Positions 46,619-57,574 of a DNA stretch of 64,000 nucleotides are shown here, in pieces. The stretch covers positions 2,088,001 through 2,152,000 of the forward strand of contig NC_025260.1 of the NCBI RefSeq assembly GCF_000740895.1, given 5' to 3'. Source of the stretch: Theileria orientalis strain Shintoku (Eukaryota; Apicomplexa; Aconoidasida; Piroplasmida; Theileriidae). The notes beneath the pieces are model-generated. The model was not told the DNA's origin, did no database searches, and worked only from the letters and a program-made list of their open reading frames with translations. The number at the start of each line of letters is the position of its first letter. Position 1 is the stretch's first letter. The position numbers and the translations under genes were made by a program.

Positions 46619-47971
46619 TCATTGAGCCTCCTTTATCATCCTCTTCAACACATTCTAAAAGACATTATACTATTATTTAAATACCTGTAATATCTCAGTC
46701 GATAACAACTCTGTGGCAGTGAGCCTATACCTATGGTCCTTTATCATCATTGATTTGTACAGACTGTTAAGTTCTGGCGAATATGAGAGAGGCAAATTAG
46801 GAACCTGAAAAATAGATAATCAGTGTTTATATGGATTAGTATTTAGGACATTTGTGTCATTGAAAAAAGTGCTTTTTGCAATTTTTGAACTGAATATTTA
46901 AAATGATACTTCATTTTCGTTTATCAGTCTAGTTAACTCGACAATCCCCTTGGCACCATGAAAAGGGGTTCTGAAGGTGCAAAGCTCATATAAAATGCAG
47001 CCAACAGCCCAAATATCGGAAGGAAACCCATATTTATAACCCTAAACTTGAATAAGTTCGAGGTAGACTGACATTTACAAGTTCTGGACTGAAGTAATAA
47101 GGGGTACCAATAAGGGTACCAGTATTGTCCGAAGTCCTGTTGAGTGCTTTGCTAACACCAAAATCGCAAATCTTTAAATCCTTATTAGAATCGATTAGAA
47201 TGTTCAGAGTCTTTAAGTCTAAACATTAAAATTAGTGTGTTATATTGGCTTATTAATTCAATATAACAACAATAAAGTATGATAAATTATAATTGATGGA
47301 AACCAGGTATTACACCATTAAGATTAACAAAATACCTCTGTGAAGTATGTGATTTTTGTGAAGAAACTTTAAGGCCGATAATATCTGTGTTAGCCAAATG
47401 AGGATCCTTTCCTCCTCAATGGGTTTATTCTTGCTATTTCTGTTTAAAATGTACTTATGGAGGTCTCCGCCTAAGTAAAAGTTGAGAGTTGGGAAAACTG
47501 ACCTCTGCAATAATCAGTTATAATGGACAAATATTTGCCCTCAACGTAGCTGCAAATATACTTTACAATGAAAGGATGGCTCATTTTTGAAATAATCTAA
47601 CAAATTACTCATTTAAAAGACAAGGTGTAAACTAACATCTATTTCATTCAAACACAATTTGGTTTCAGTGTTTGTTATTAGACTAATATTAAATCTTTTC
47701 CTGACAACACTAAAGGCATTTATTAGTATCGATTGTTAAAATAAGCGCTAGAGAGAAAACCTACCATGTTCCTTTATTGTCACACAATAATGCGGTATTT
47801 CCAAGAGGCCCTTTGGAAAGAATTTTGACCAACTTGAAATTGGTAACGATCTCATACTCATCCAGATTCTGGAGATAATGATCAGTAAATCAACACAGAA
47901 ATGAATATAGAGTCTAATTAGGAGTATAATAATAAGCAAACATATCATACCAAGTTTGAACTATCACTCAT
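46619..47971 (-). CDS. NIMA-related (NEK-type) protein kinase
   Basis: About nine exons and roughly 285 residues, a kinase domain with little else. Start exon 47971-47951 is only seven codons; the second is 47868-47765. Visible motifs: Gly-rich loop LSKGPLGNTALL, the beta3 lysine in VVRKRF, YLSIITDYCRGGDLHKYI (hinge), catalytic loop HILHRDLKTLNILID with the NEK-typical DLKTxN, ICDFGVSKAL (DFG), TGTLIGTPYYFSPE (activation segment, SPE in place of APE) and SDIWAVGCILYELC. All catalytic residues are present, so it should be active. Apicomplexan NEKs act in mitosis and flagellum/centrosome functions. It stops right after the kinase domain with a short basic tail. Confidence 0.88.
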
Positions 47972-48449
47972 TTTAGATAGTATTGTAAATTATGTGCAAT
48001 AAACTAAATTTTAAAACACAAAACGGAGCAGAACACACACTAAACAAAGTTTGACCACCAATCAAACCCAGTATTCAATATTTCAATAAGACGATATAAA
48101 CAACGAGATCTATTTAACTAGACCAATATAAAGCGAAAGATGACAACCATCAAGCTAATTGATGGTACCTGTGTAATATCTAAATTAAACTAAAAACTAA
48201 AAAATATAAATCTTAAATAATTGTAAACGAAATCATATAAAATCAAAAATTTCAGCTTGTGTGAATCATGAGTAAACAAAAACGTATCGAGCATAGGTCG
48301 CTCTGAACTCTTGGCACAACCTAATGGTCAAATCCAATTTATTATATACACACCTCAAAAATATACATATTTATATTGATTTTAATCAACTTATTTATGA
48401 AGCTAAAAACTAAATATAAGTGTGTAGCCATGTGATTGTATGTGGGAAA
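47972..48449. other. Intergenic spacer
   Basis: AT-rich 480-nt gap between two minus-strand genes; no gene supported. Confidence 0.5.
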
Positions 48450-49620
48450 CTAAATTATAAAAAGGGGCTGATCAGATAAATCTTCATATTTATTTCGAAG
48501 CATCGATTGCTTTCTCATTTGCTCTACCCAGAAGGAGGCAATCTTAGAGTTTTGTTTGCGAATTAGACGACAAACCGACTCATCGCAGTACTGAGACGTG
48601 TTTATCAAGCAATTGGAAAAGGGCCGCTCTTGATGGCCAATATCGAGCTCAGAAAGAGTGGAAATGGAAGCCAAATCGCCCCTGTCAACCTTCTCACTGA
48701 GCTGACGAAGATAAGTGGTAAGATCCATCGGCGCTTTAGCTGCATCAGAAGGATGGAGATTCTTGAAGACCTTTGAGCCCTTGATGTTAGATGACATCCG
48801 AGTCAACACGGTGTTGCTCTCCGCACTCCTGCTACGCCTCATAAGTCCAAGACTGTTGAACAAAACGCGGATGTTCTCGCGCACGACCTCGTTTACCTCC
48901 AGCTCAACTATTGTTATTTATCAAAATCAAGTAATTTAAAATTAATAAAACTAAGTAGACCAAACCCTGTTGTCCAGCGTGCTCCCTGAGTTTGCGCACG
49001 AAGCATCTGAAGCGGGTCTCCTCGTCGTCGGCAAGGTACTCCTGCAAAACAACCTCAGTGTCAGCAGACTCGGGAATTGACATCGAGCCGACCTCAGCGA
49101 GAGAGTCAGTGAGTCGTTTGATGGTTTCAGCGACCTGCTTCTTAGCCTCGTCGTTCTGAGCCTCAGAGAGCTTGGTGACCATGGTCAGCATGTCCTGAAG
49201 CTCAGCAAGGTCAGGCTCCTCGTCGTACTTGTGCAGCAAGGAGTTCCACTTCTCCACGGTGGTCCTCAGGTTTTCGTTGTTCAACAGAGGCGAGGAGAAC
49301 ACATTGTCACTCGCGACGTCCGCAGCCTCGTTTTGAGTGGATTCGCGTGTGTTCGCAGATCGGCCTGAAGCAGCCTCCTCTTCGACGCTTTCAGTGCTCG
49401 TGGAAGAGCCTCCGTGTGGTCCGACAGTAGGGGAGCTTTCATCCTCGTAGTCCGTAGACCCCTCCTGCTTCAGGAGAGCGTCGTGGTCGAAGAGCTCAGA
49501 GTCCGTCACGATGGACTGCGCCTCCTTGGAGGGGCTCGATAAGTCAGAGTGGTGACCCGAGCCCTTTTTGGGCTCAGTGACGTATTTAAGAGGGACTCTC
49601 ATGCAAGTACAGGACCTCAT
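48450..49620 (-). CDS. Hypothetical protein, helical C-terminus
   Basis: Two exons, 49620-48966 and 48907-48450, give 370 residues if translation starts at the MRSCTC methionine; the frame is open a further 25 codons upstream. The N-terminal 120 residues are Ser/Glu-rich and disordered; the remainder is helical (LRTTVEKWNSLLHKY, LQDMLTMVTKLSEAQNDEAK, VRENIRVLFNSLGLMRRSRS). The intron donor is GTTTGG. The cysteines in MRSCTCMRV near the start could be lipidated, but there is no Gly2. No family recognised. Confidence 0.6.
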
Positions 49621-50657
49621 GTTTATATTACAGCTTTTTTGACGATTGGAAGCGAAATTAGTTAAATGTGTGAGATGACTTGGGTGAATGCACAACTCCT
49701 AGAGTGGAAGGAAAAGTCTTTAACAGGAAAGAGATAAATTCGCGGTATTCCTAAAAACGGAAAATTAATAAAAACAGTAAACGTTAAATCAGAATTTGAG
49801 ATGGTATGAACTGAATGTGTGATCAACAAATCCAAGGTTGAGCATGTAAGCGACCAGCCGGTTTTAAAAGCAGTTTACGCCGGTATTTATACACATCAGC
49901 CACGAACAGCTACAAAAACGCAAAATGTATGCAACTAACTGCTCTACGTGCCAGTACATTGTATTATCTCCAGATTCGTCCTGGATCGACGCCCACCACC
50001 GCTGATGTCTTCTCGCGGGTGCAAATGGTCAACATTTGTCTGTTTATCGCAATTTTTGCCACAAAGCTCCCCGCCTTCCTCATATTTCCACGGCTCGTCA
50101 CACATGCTCGACTTTCTGGTCCAATTTGCCTCAATCCAATTCCCCTAATCCCATTACACACCCTGCCTTCTCCACACCTACCTACACTTCTTCTCCTTCC
50201 TTTCCACAAAATTATATCTTATTTCATCCTCTTTATCAATTTAGTCCTCTTTCCCCTTTATGTTAACTTTTACCTTTATATTCTTCACCTTTTACATTTC
50301 ATCTTACACTCGCACACTCTTAATTACGCCTATCACTTTTTCTTAACTCCCATTCAACCCTAATCTTACCTATATATTCAGTATGCAACGTCCAGTATCG
50401 CTGTATTCACTCCTACATATCTACTTAGCACGTATTTTATGTGAAAAAAATTAAACACGTCTGAGGACTAAAAGATAGGTAGTATACTCGTTTAACCCGT
50501 GAAGTCCAACTCTTACATTTAATTACGTTCACTATTATAAGCTTTAACTCTAGTTAATATCGGATTGCCCCTGAGGCTACCTGCAGCTATCGACGTGTCT
50601 GTGGACTCCCTGGCTAGGGCGGGACTCTGTGATCTCCTCACTCAAACCCCTCCAATA
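49621..50657. other. 1-kb spacer, pyrimidine-rich
   Basis: The region between the unknown protein and PABP. A moderately GC block at 49900-50150 and a long C/T-rich tract at 50140-50360 give short open frames on both strands (144 and 81 codons), but their composition is not protein-like. No RNA gene was recognised. Confidence 0.4.
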
Positions 50658-52628
50658 TTAACTCGCTTGTTTAAGTACTCTAATAGCTTCATCGATTTTG
50701 GCTTTCAATTGATCATTGTCGTCCAGCAGCTGCAACAGCTCCTGGTTATCAATTTCTAGCATCATTCCTGTTATTTTGCCTGCGAGATCTGGGTTGTCTC
50801 TTGCAATTATTGGGAACAGCCTCTCTCCTATCATCTGCTTCTGTAACGCCACGTCGTCTACCTGTACGTTTCCGTTAACGACGTACTGCGGGTGCACTGG
50901 CATGTCTCTGTTGCGTGCCTGCGGCGTGAACTTGAATGCGCTAACTGGTGGCATTTGTGACTTTGCGTTATTGTTGTTCCTTCTCATGCCCACTGCTCCT
51001 GGCACCATGGTCGGCGGCACTCCCATCGTTCCTGGTACCACGTGTGCCATGTTCGGCGGTACTACGTGGTGCGCCATGTTTGCGGGCACTCCCATTGCCC
51101 CAGGCACCACGTGCGCCATGTTTGGCGGCACTACTCCTGGGTAGTGTGGGATGTTGCTTCCTACCGCCGTGTTGTTCATTGGCGACATGTTCCTCACGTT
51201 CGCTGCTGCTGCGTTTGCGCCCACGTTTCTCACCGGGTAGTTATTGTACGAGTTGACTGGTGGGAAGTTCGCGTTATAGTTCGGTGGGTAATTGTTGAGC
51301 TGCGGGTTCGTCGTCGTGAAGTTGGGCGGGAACTTCTTTGAGGGCGGCACGTTGTTCGGCACTACCACTCCTGGGAACTGCCTCTGGTAGTACATAGACT
51401 GCGGGTCGCTGAACATCAGGTCTCTTGCGTGCGGCTCGAATCCTCTTCTCTGCTGCATCCTCATCAGTCTCTGGTCTCTCTTTTCCGCCAGACCAACGTA
51501 CAGCGGCTTTCCCTTCACCAGCTTCAGGTGCATTGCTGCTATTGCCTTCGTCGCCTCCTGCGGATTACTGAAGCAGACGAACCCGAATCCTCTCGAGTTA
51601 TTGTTTGCGTCCAACATCACCTTGCTGCTCGTAATCGTTCCAAACTGCTTAAACAGCTCTCCCAGCGACGCATCGTCGAACGTGTCGTCCAGGTTCTTGA
51701 TGTAGAGGTTACTCGTCAGCCTCTTGTCGTCCTGGCCCGGACTCACTGTGCTGAACTGTGCTTTAAGCATGTTTTGTCTCTTCACCTTGTCCTGGTGTGG
51801 GCACACCAGCAGCGGGTCTGAGGCCTCCTCCAGCTTCAGGTCGTTAAGTGTTGTTACCACTTCCTTCGCCACCGAGGCCTCCTTGTAGTTCACGAATGCG
51901 AATCTTCTTCCCTTCGAGTCCTCCTTCAGCATCATGCTTGTGATCTCTCCGTACTTTTCCAAAAACTGTCTCAGGGCCTCTTCGTCCCAGTCTGCGGGGA
52001 AGTTGCGCACGTACAGGTTCGTGTACACTTCTTCCGTCTCCCTGTCCTGCTTACGCAGGAACGGCGCTACCTCGACCTTCTTTCCTCCTATAAGCATTCC
52101 GTTAACCTTTTCTATTGCTTCTCTTGCGCTTTCTTCGCTTTCGTAGTGCACGAATCCGTAGCGCCTCGAAGCTCCTGTTGAGTCTACTGCCACTTTACAG
52201 CTCAGTATTGTTCCAAAATGTGCGAATGTATCGTACAGGCTCTTCGTGTCTATGCTTTTGTCCAGGTTTTTAACGAATATGTTTCCTGCTCCGGACTTTC
52301 TGAGTGACGGGTCTCTGTTACTCCACATGATCCTGGTTGGGTGTCCTTTGATTTCTATGTAGTTGAGGTTTTCCAGGGCTGCTTCTGCGTCCTGTGTACT
52401 GTAGTAGTTAACGTATGCGTATCCCAGCGATTTTCTTGTTACTGAGTCTCTGCAAACTCTGATCGATGCCACTGGTCCTATTGTGTTGAACACTTCGTAC
52501 AACACTGCTTCAGTCACGTCTGGCTGTAGATCTCCTACATACAGACTTGCTGATGAGAACACTTGTCCTTCTCTCATGGGCATCATGATACCGTTGTCGT
52601 TGGGAACTGTCTTAATTGTAGAAGCCAT
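50658..52628 (-). CDS. Cytoplasmic poly(A)-binding protein
   Basis: Intronless, 656 residues. Four RRMs run from about residue 27 to 380, with clear RNP motifs (ASLYVGDL and LGYAYVNYY in RRM1; NIFVKNLD and RYGFVHYE in RRM2; NLYVRNFP and RFAFVNYK in RRM3; NLYIKNLD and RGFGFVCFS in RRM4). A Pro/Asn/Met-rich linker carries VVPPNMAHVVPG repeats, and the C-terminal MLLE domain is GERLFPIIA-ITGMMLEIDNQELLQLL. PABP binds mRNA poly(A) tails and promotes translation and controls deadenylation. The linker repeats are visible in DNA as imperfect copies at about 51000-51135. Codon use is strongly biased, consistent with high expression. Confidence 0.96.
   Translation of the reverse strand: MASTIKTVPNDNGIMMPMREGQVFSSASLYVGDLQPDVTEAVLYEVFNTIGPVASIRVCRDSVTRKSLGYAYVNYYSTQDAEAALENLNYIEIKGHPTRIMWSNRDPSLRKSGAGNIFVKNLDKSIDTKSLYDTFAHFGTILSCKVAVDSTGASRRYGFVHYESEESAREAIEKVNGMLIGGKKVEVAPFLRKQDRETEEVYTNLYVRNFPADWDEEALRQFLEKYGEITSMMLKEDSKGRRFAFVNYKEASVAKEVVTTLNDLKLEEASDPLLVCPHQDKVKRQNMLKAQFSTVSPGQDDKRLTSNLYIKNLDDTFDDASLGELFKQFGTITSSKVMLDANNNSRGFGFVCFSNPQEATKAIAAMHLKLVKGKPLYVGLAEKRDQRLMRMQQRRGFEPHARDLMFSDPQSMYYQRQFPGVVVPNNVPPSKKFPPNFTTTNPQLNNYPPNYNANFPPVNSYNNYPVRNVGANAAAANVRNMSPMNNTAVGSNIPHYPGVVPPNMAHVVPGAMGVPANMAHHVVPPNMAHVVPGTMGVPPTMVPGAVGMRRNNNNAKSQMPPVSAFKFTPQARNRDMPVHPQYVVNGNVQVDDVALQKQMIGERLFPIIARDNPDLAGKITGMMLEIDNQELLQLLDDNDQLKAKIDEAIRVLKQAS
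51000..51135. repeat. Imperfect repeat coding the PABP linker
   Basis: Units around ACCACGTGTGCCATGTT encode VPPNMAHVVPGxMGVP-type repeats in the PABP linker. Confidence 0.7.
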
Positions 52629-53344
52629 TTTAATATAGATATATAACGGAGTATGTCAAATTAGTAACATAAATTTGAACTATTGTGGTATAGCTGAATA
52701 ACAATTCTACTGACGATAGAACTTATTGAGCTATGTATTTTATCGGAACAATTAAATTTTACTGACAGATCTTATTGGTCCAATGATAACGTATCACCAG
52801 ATCAAAAAATATTCCTTATATTAAAATTATACTATTATAGTCACAACACTGAACGAAACGAATCAGAATTCAATATTTGATATGATCCAAAAATGATTTT
52901 ACAAAATATTCAACATCAATTCGCCAAAATAATGAATCAATAATTTGCGTAAATCGATATTAAACAAATAAGAGTTGATACACACCTAAACTTTTTATTT
53001 AATTTTTTTTCACTTTTTTTTATTTTTTTTTAAACTTACTATGAACAAAAACCCTGATACATATGGATTTATAAGAGTTATGTGTATTGGGGATGGGGGG
53101 CGTTGTATTGTTTATCGGGCATTCAAAAAAAGGAGGTCAAATTAATCACATCTATGAGAAGAATCGGAGGATCTAGATATATACAGTCTTTATCATTTAT
53201 AGACTTATAGATTTGAATATTTTGTTAACTAACGTTGTTAGTAGATCACATTATATAATTGATCAATCGTTTAGTACATCCTTCCATCGATTATTAAATG
53301 TAAATTTTACACATAATACATGGGTTTATTATTAAATATTATAG
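52629..53344. other. Divergent spacer before RRS1
   Basis: AT-rich spacer with T-tracts at 53000-53030 and a G-rich patch (GGGGATGGGGGGCG, about 53090). The missing first exon of RRS1 presumably lies here; I could not place its ATG. Confidence 0.45.
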
Positions 53345-54343
53345 GGAGCCTTCTAAAATTCAGAAGGTTGACAATTTAGAATATTGTCTAAAAAATCTCA
53401 TCGCAATTGACGGAACTCCGACTACACATGATTTATTAAACAATGAGAAGTTAGAAATTATTGTACTTTCTACCTATTTAACCAATTATATATGGATTTA
53501 CATTTATTAACAATTTATATTCACTAATTTTTCTATAGCCTTCTCAAACATAGCAGAGATAACACACAGTTATTGGTAAACAAGCTCTTTTCATTGAGCA
53601 GGACATCTACTTCTGATGGTGTGTTTGCCGATCTTCCATCTGATGAAGCTATCGTTATGCCTCGGGTTTTCCCCCTTCCTAAACCTCGAGAAAAGACACG
53701 ATGGGAGATGTTTGCAGGTTAGAGCGAGTGTTTTAACAATATTTTTAGAGTTAAAGGGAATAAAGAAACGCAAGAGATCCAGGAAGGTTTACGATCCGAC
53801 CGTTGGAGACTGGGTTCCCCGTTGGGGATACAAGTCGATAAAGAAAAATAAATTAAACAAACCTCCAATCGTTGAAGTCAAGGAAGGTATTAAATAAATA
53901 AAAATTCCACAATACTGGTTATAAATCTTATAATTATAGGTCAAGATGATAACTTGCTTGACAAATTGTCAGCAAAGAGGTCGCTAATGAAGTCGAAACA
54001 GAAATTGAGAGAGGTAAACAAAATTATAAATACATTTAATACAATTTTTGCACTTTAAATTATAAAAACGCTCAGTTGAGGAATAAAATGGAACAAGGAT
54101 CAGGAGATAAAGCCAAAACACAATTACACAAAACACTCCAGAGGTAAGCAAATTACATAAGTATAAATTAATTCAATTTACTAATTAACGCAATTTAGAG
54201 TCAGAGAATCGACGAAGGGACTCGGAAAGAAGGGGAAGCTGAAGGGGAAGACTAAGTTGCAAATAAAAAGGAAACCAGTTTCACAATCGCTATCATCGGA
54301 GAAAGATGCGTACCTGTCAAGCATTAAGAAACTAAATTTGTGA
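53345..54343 (+). CDS. RRS1: Ribosome biogenesis protein RRS1
   Basis: Exons recognised at 53345-53449, 53539-53717, 53749-53886, 53940-54013, 54076-54143 and 54199-54343. The conserved RRS1 core is evident: VDNLEYCLKNLIAIDG (LExDLGNLLAxD), RDNTQLLVNKLFSL, then LPKPREKTRWEMFAELKGIK and DWVPRWGYKSIKK. The C-terminal part is Lys-rich. RRS1 with RPF2 brings the 5S RNP into the 60S pre-ribosome. The N-terminal exon with the start codon was not found, so the 5' end given is the acceptor of the first clear exon. It is adjacent to an otherwise unannotated spacer. Confidence 0.85.
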
Positions 54344-54550
54344 AAATGTACATATGTGACTAGATTAGTAAATGATAAACATTGACTTTATACACTTCAC
54401 ATATACCCTTGGTACCCAACTATGAGTGAAGTAACAAGAAGATAAACATAAATGATTAGTTCGATTGAGTAATGATAAATTTTTAAAAAGAGTTCATTGT
54501 TATATATTGTTATAATTTACATCTTGTAGTTAGTAAAATAGTAGAATAAT

Positions 54551-55407
54551 ATGAAAGTAAACATATACAGCCCAGTTTGTAACAATTTACTAAAAAATAT
54601 CGGATATTCGTTGTTAAAAAAGAATGGAGTTGGTGTTAAGAACATCATAAGAACAAATGTGGAAACATTCTATAGACCGAGCACCTCAGCATATATAAAC
54701 AGGAGATTCTTTTCAGGTGTAGATACCTCTAAGGAATCGAGGGGAAAGTTAGACAAAGATTCCGAAGAGAAAACCGAAAATGAGACAATGAATGAAACAG
54801 ATGAACAGGACCTAACTCCAGAGGACGCACTTAGACAAGAAAACAAGTCGATGAAACAGGTATACAAATACTAACACACTAATATATGTGTATAGATATA
54901 AAATAGTAATTAAGTGTTATAAAATAAGGGAAAGTAAAACTAACTAAACTATAGAAACTGTCAACACTGGAGAATAAGCTGAAGGAGCTTGAGTTGAAGT
55001 ATAAGCTGAGCCTGAGCAACTGCGACAACATGTGTAAAATACATAAGAAGGAGCTGGATAACGCGAAGGTGTACGCAGTGACGGACTTCGCGAAGGCGCT
55101 CCTGGAAGTGGCGGACACGTTCGAGCTGGCGTTCCAGCACCTGAAAAACTCAGAGTCCGAAGGCTCGGACGACTTCGTGGACGGCATTAAAATGACGGAA
55201 AGCCTGCTCCAGCAGACGTTTGAAAGGTTCGGAATTGAAAGATACGAAAGCCTCAACGAGGAGTTCAACCCGCAGGTCCACGAGGCAATGTTCGAAGTGG
55301 GAGACAAGAACAGCCACAACAAGGTGATCCAGGTGGTTAAAAACGGATACAAGATAAGCGGCAGGATCCTGAGGCCGGCTAAGGTAGGAGTGTCCAAAAG
55401 GCTATAA
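54551..55407 (+). CDS. Mitochondrial GrpE nucleotide exchange factor
   Basis: Two exons, 54551-54859 and 54955-55407, give 253 residues. The N-terminus (MKVNIYSPVCNNLLKNIGY to RRFFSG) is a basic mitochondrial presequence. An acidic linker leads to the GrpE coiled coil, then the signature KALLEVADTFELAFQHL and the C-terminal beta domain with FNPQVHEAMFEV, NKVIQVVKNGYKISGRILRP. GrpE releases ADP from mitochondrial Hsp70, driving import and folding. It sits in a cluster with Tim44 and Tim17 genes, all working with the same Hsp70 motor. The intron is phase 0. Confidence 0.95.
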
Positions 55408-55538
55408 TCAGGCAAAACAGCAACTCTAATTTGTTATAAAGTATATACGTGCGGGATAGTAGATTAACCTATATCCACACATATATAACAAACATATGGC
55501 ATATAGTATCAGAAAAGAGTGGACGACTAAGCTTAAAA

Positions 55539-56370
55539 TCATATTAGCATGTCAAGTTTCTGTGGCAATGAGCCCTCAGTGGGAAGACCGTCCTCGTAGG
55601 ATTCCCAAAAGTCCCTACCAGAGATCATGAAGCGCTTCTGCTTGCTGAAAAGACCGTGGTAAACGCCCTTTCTTATGGGAGATGGGTCGTGAGACTCGGG
55701 AGTTAATACAGTAACCTTGGAACCAGGGTACACCCTGTTGATCAAGTAGCGCAAGTAGCACTTGATGCCGTACTTTTTTTCCATAGGACCCAGGTATAAA
55801 AAGGAAAAATGGCGCATTTTCGCACCAATGATCTTAACCACACCACAGTTGTTGTCGTTGAAAACCTTGTAAACGCTGCGAATCTTGTTAAACTCCTTTT
55901 CGTCAATGTCCACTCCACCGCAGGCAGTTTCAGGACTCGTGTGAATGTCCTCAGAATGGCCCAAACCCTCCTCAGTGTTGTACGGCAGCTCACCTACTCC
56001 AGGAACATGGAACCTGAATCAAAATTTGTAAGTCGTTATGATTTTAATTCAGTGTGTAAATAACACAAATGTGTAGAAAGAATGTGTATATAATCTAGAT
56101 GAATTTATTAATCTATGACATGTCTAACATGTTTTGAGCAAGTCTATTGGCGTATTCATAAGTTAAAGAAGCATTGGTCCTGATGGGACCGCGCTCAAAA
56201 GCCTGATTAATCTTTCTTCTTATAGGTTTACTAGGAGAATCATCGAAAAGGGGATAGGCCCAGCTCATATTGAGCATCGAATTTACCCTCAAAGGAGTGT
56301 AAGAATTCATCAGGAATCCATTAATATTCAGAGCATTTGAAATAAATGATAGAAATATGAAATATTTCAT
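55539..56370 (-). CDS. Hypothetical secretory protein, possible apicoplast targeting
   Basis: Two exons, 56370-56129 and 56013-55539, give 238 residues. The N-terminus MKYFIFLSFISNALNINGFL is a signal peptide, followed by an Asn/Ser-rich, acid-poor stretch (NSYTPLRVNSMLNMS) that resembles an apicoplast transit peptide. The body has conserved-looking blocks IIGAKMRHFSFLYLGPMEKK and INRVYPGSKVTVLTPESHDP. No family recognised. The first exon's donor is GTTAGA. It is convergent with GrpE. Confidence 0.62.
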
Positions 56371-56777
56371 ATATAGTTAAACATATAAAATGGAGGCACA
56401 TCTAAATGGAATAAAAAAACATCATAGCACAAAATCAAAGAAGCAAGCGATCGCGAAAATAACAAATCGATGTGTATAATATGTAAACACTTACAAACAA
56501 CGCTGTGGAATCTCATGGGGTGGCGGTCGATAGGAATCAAACCATAAGTGTTTTATTATTTATTTATTACGTCAACAATACGACTCATAACCATACAGAC
56601 ATTATTTAATGTTGCAAATTATAACAAATATGGGCTTATCCCCAAATTGTTGACACAATCATACAATTTGTATTTATTCAACATCATTTGTTTTAATCAT
56701 TTGTATAAATTATATTTAATCCACCAAATAATAACCAGAGTTTCTATATTTATTTCGTTTTCATAAAAAATTTAAAG
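56371..56777. other. Divergent intergenic spacer
   Basis: AT-rich spacer between the secretory protein and SmD1; nothing supported. Confidence 0.5.
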
Positions 56778-57155
56778 ATGAAGTTAGTTCGTTTCCTTAT
56801 GAAGCTAGCTAACGAGTCAGTTACCGTAGAACTGAAGAACGGAACTGTACTAACGGGCACAGTAATCGGTATTGATATTTCAATGAACACCCATTTGAAA
56901 AATGTCAAAGTTGTAAATAAAAATTCAGATGGTAAAGATGGACCAAATGTAGTTTTACTCGATCACCTAACGGTGAGGGGAAACAATATAAGATATTTCA
57001 TACTTTCCGACAGCATCCCACTAGATACACTATTAATAGACGATACACCGGTTCAAAAGCCAAGTAAAACTAAGTTTACATCAACGCGTGGCCGAGGGAG
57101 AGGACGAGGAGGACCTCCAAGAGGAAGGGGCAGATTCGGAGGTCAAAGAAGGTGA
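56778..57155 (+). CDS. SNRPD1: Spliceosomal Sm protein D1
   Basis: Intronless, 125 residues. N-terminal [20 protein letters not shown] and [17 protein letters not shown] match SmD1 Sm1 motif, [19 protein letters not shown] the Sm2 motif, and the tail is a run of RG/GRG repeats ([19 protein letters not shown]) that are methylated in other species. SmD1 is part of the heptamer on U1, U2, U4 and U5 snRNAs. Confidence 0.97.
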   Translation: MKLVRFLMKLANESVTVELKNGTVLTGTVIGIDISMNTHLKNVKVVNKNSDGKDGPNVVLLDHLTVRGNNIRYFILSDSIPLDTLLIDDTPVQKPSKTKFTSTRGRGRGRGGPPRGRGRFGGQRR

Positions 57156-57574
57156 ACTGGCAAACAATTGCCACGATGATGCCGTAAATGAATGGAAGAT
57201 TAAAATACGATGAATGTTATCTAATATAATAGAATAGAACATATATTACCTATAAACGTATGTAGAAAGTGTTTATGTAATTAAATTCATTGACTAACTG
57301 TTATGATCAATCTGAGTTTGTTGTTTATTGATAGATGTGAACATAAAATAGAAGTATATGTTGATAAGTTGTTGGGAGAAACATTGAGTAATTTACAATA
57401 AATATATTTATGTAATTTATGTAAATAGTAAATTATTGTAGAAAATAAATTATTAGATTTAATAATATTATGTAAATTATAATTAGGTCTGCTTAATGTA
57501 GTTTAGTGGATTCATAACAAGAATCATTGTGTTTTGTTAAATATAGACTCTTTTCGCAATTTAAAAACATCAAA
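57156..57574. other. Intergenic spacer
   Basis: AT-rich 3' flank of SmD1 and 5' flank of Tim44; no gene supported. Confidence 0.5.

Noticed and set aside
49929..50363. 144-codon plus-strand frame
   Set aside because: It runs through a C/T-rich tract and yields Leu/Pro/His-rich sequence with no conserved motif; overlapping frames on the same stretch are equally open.
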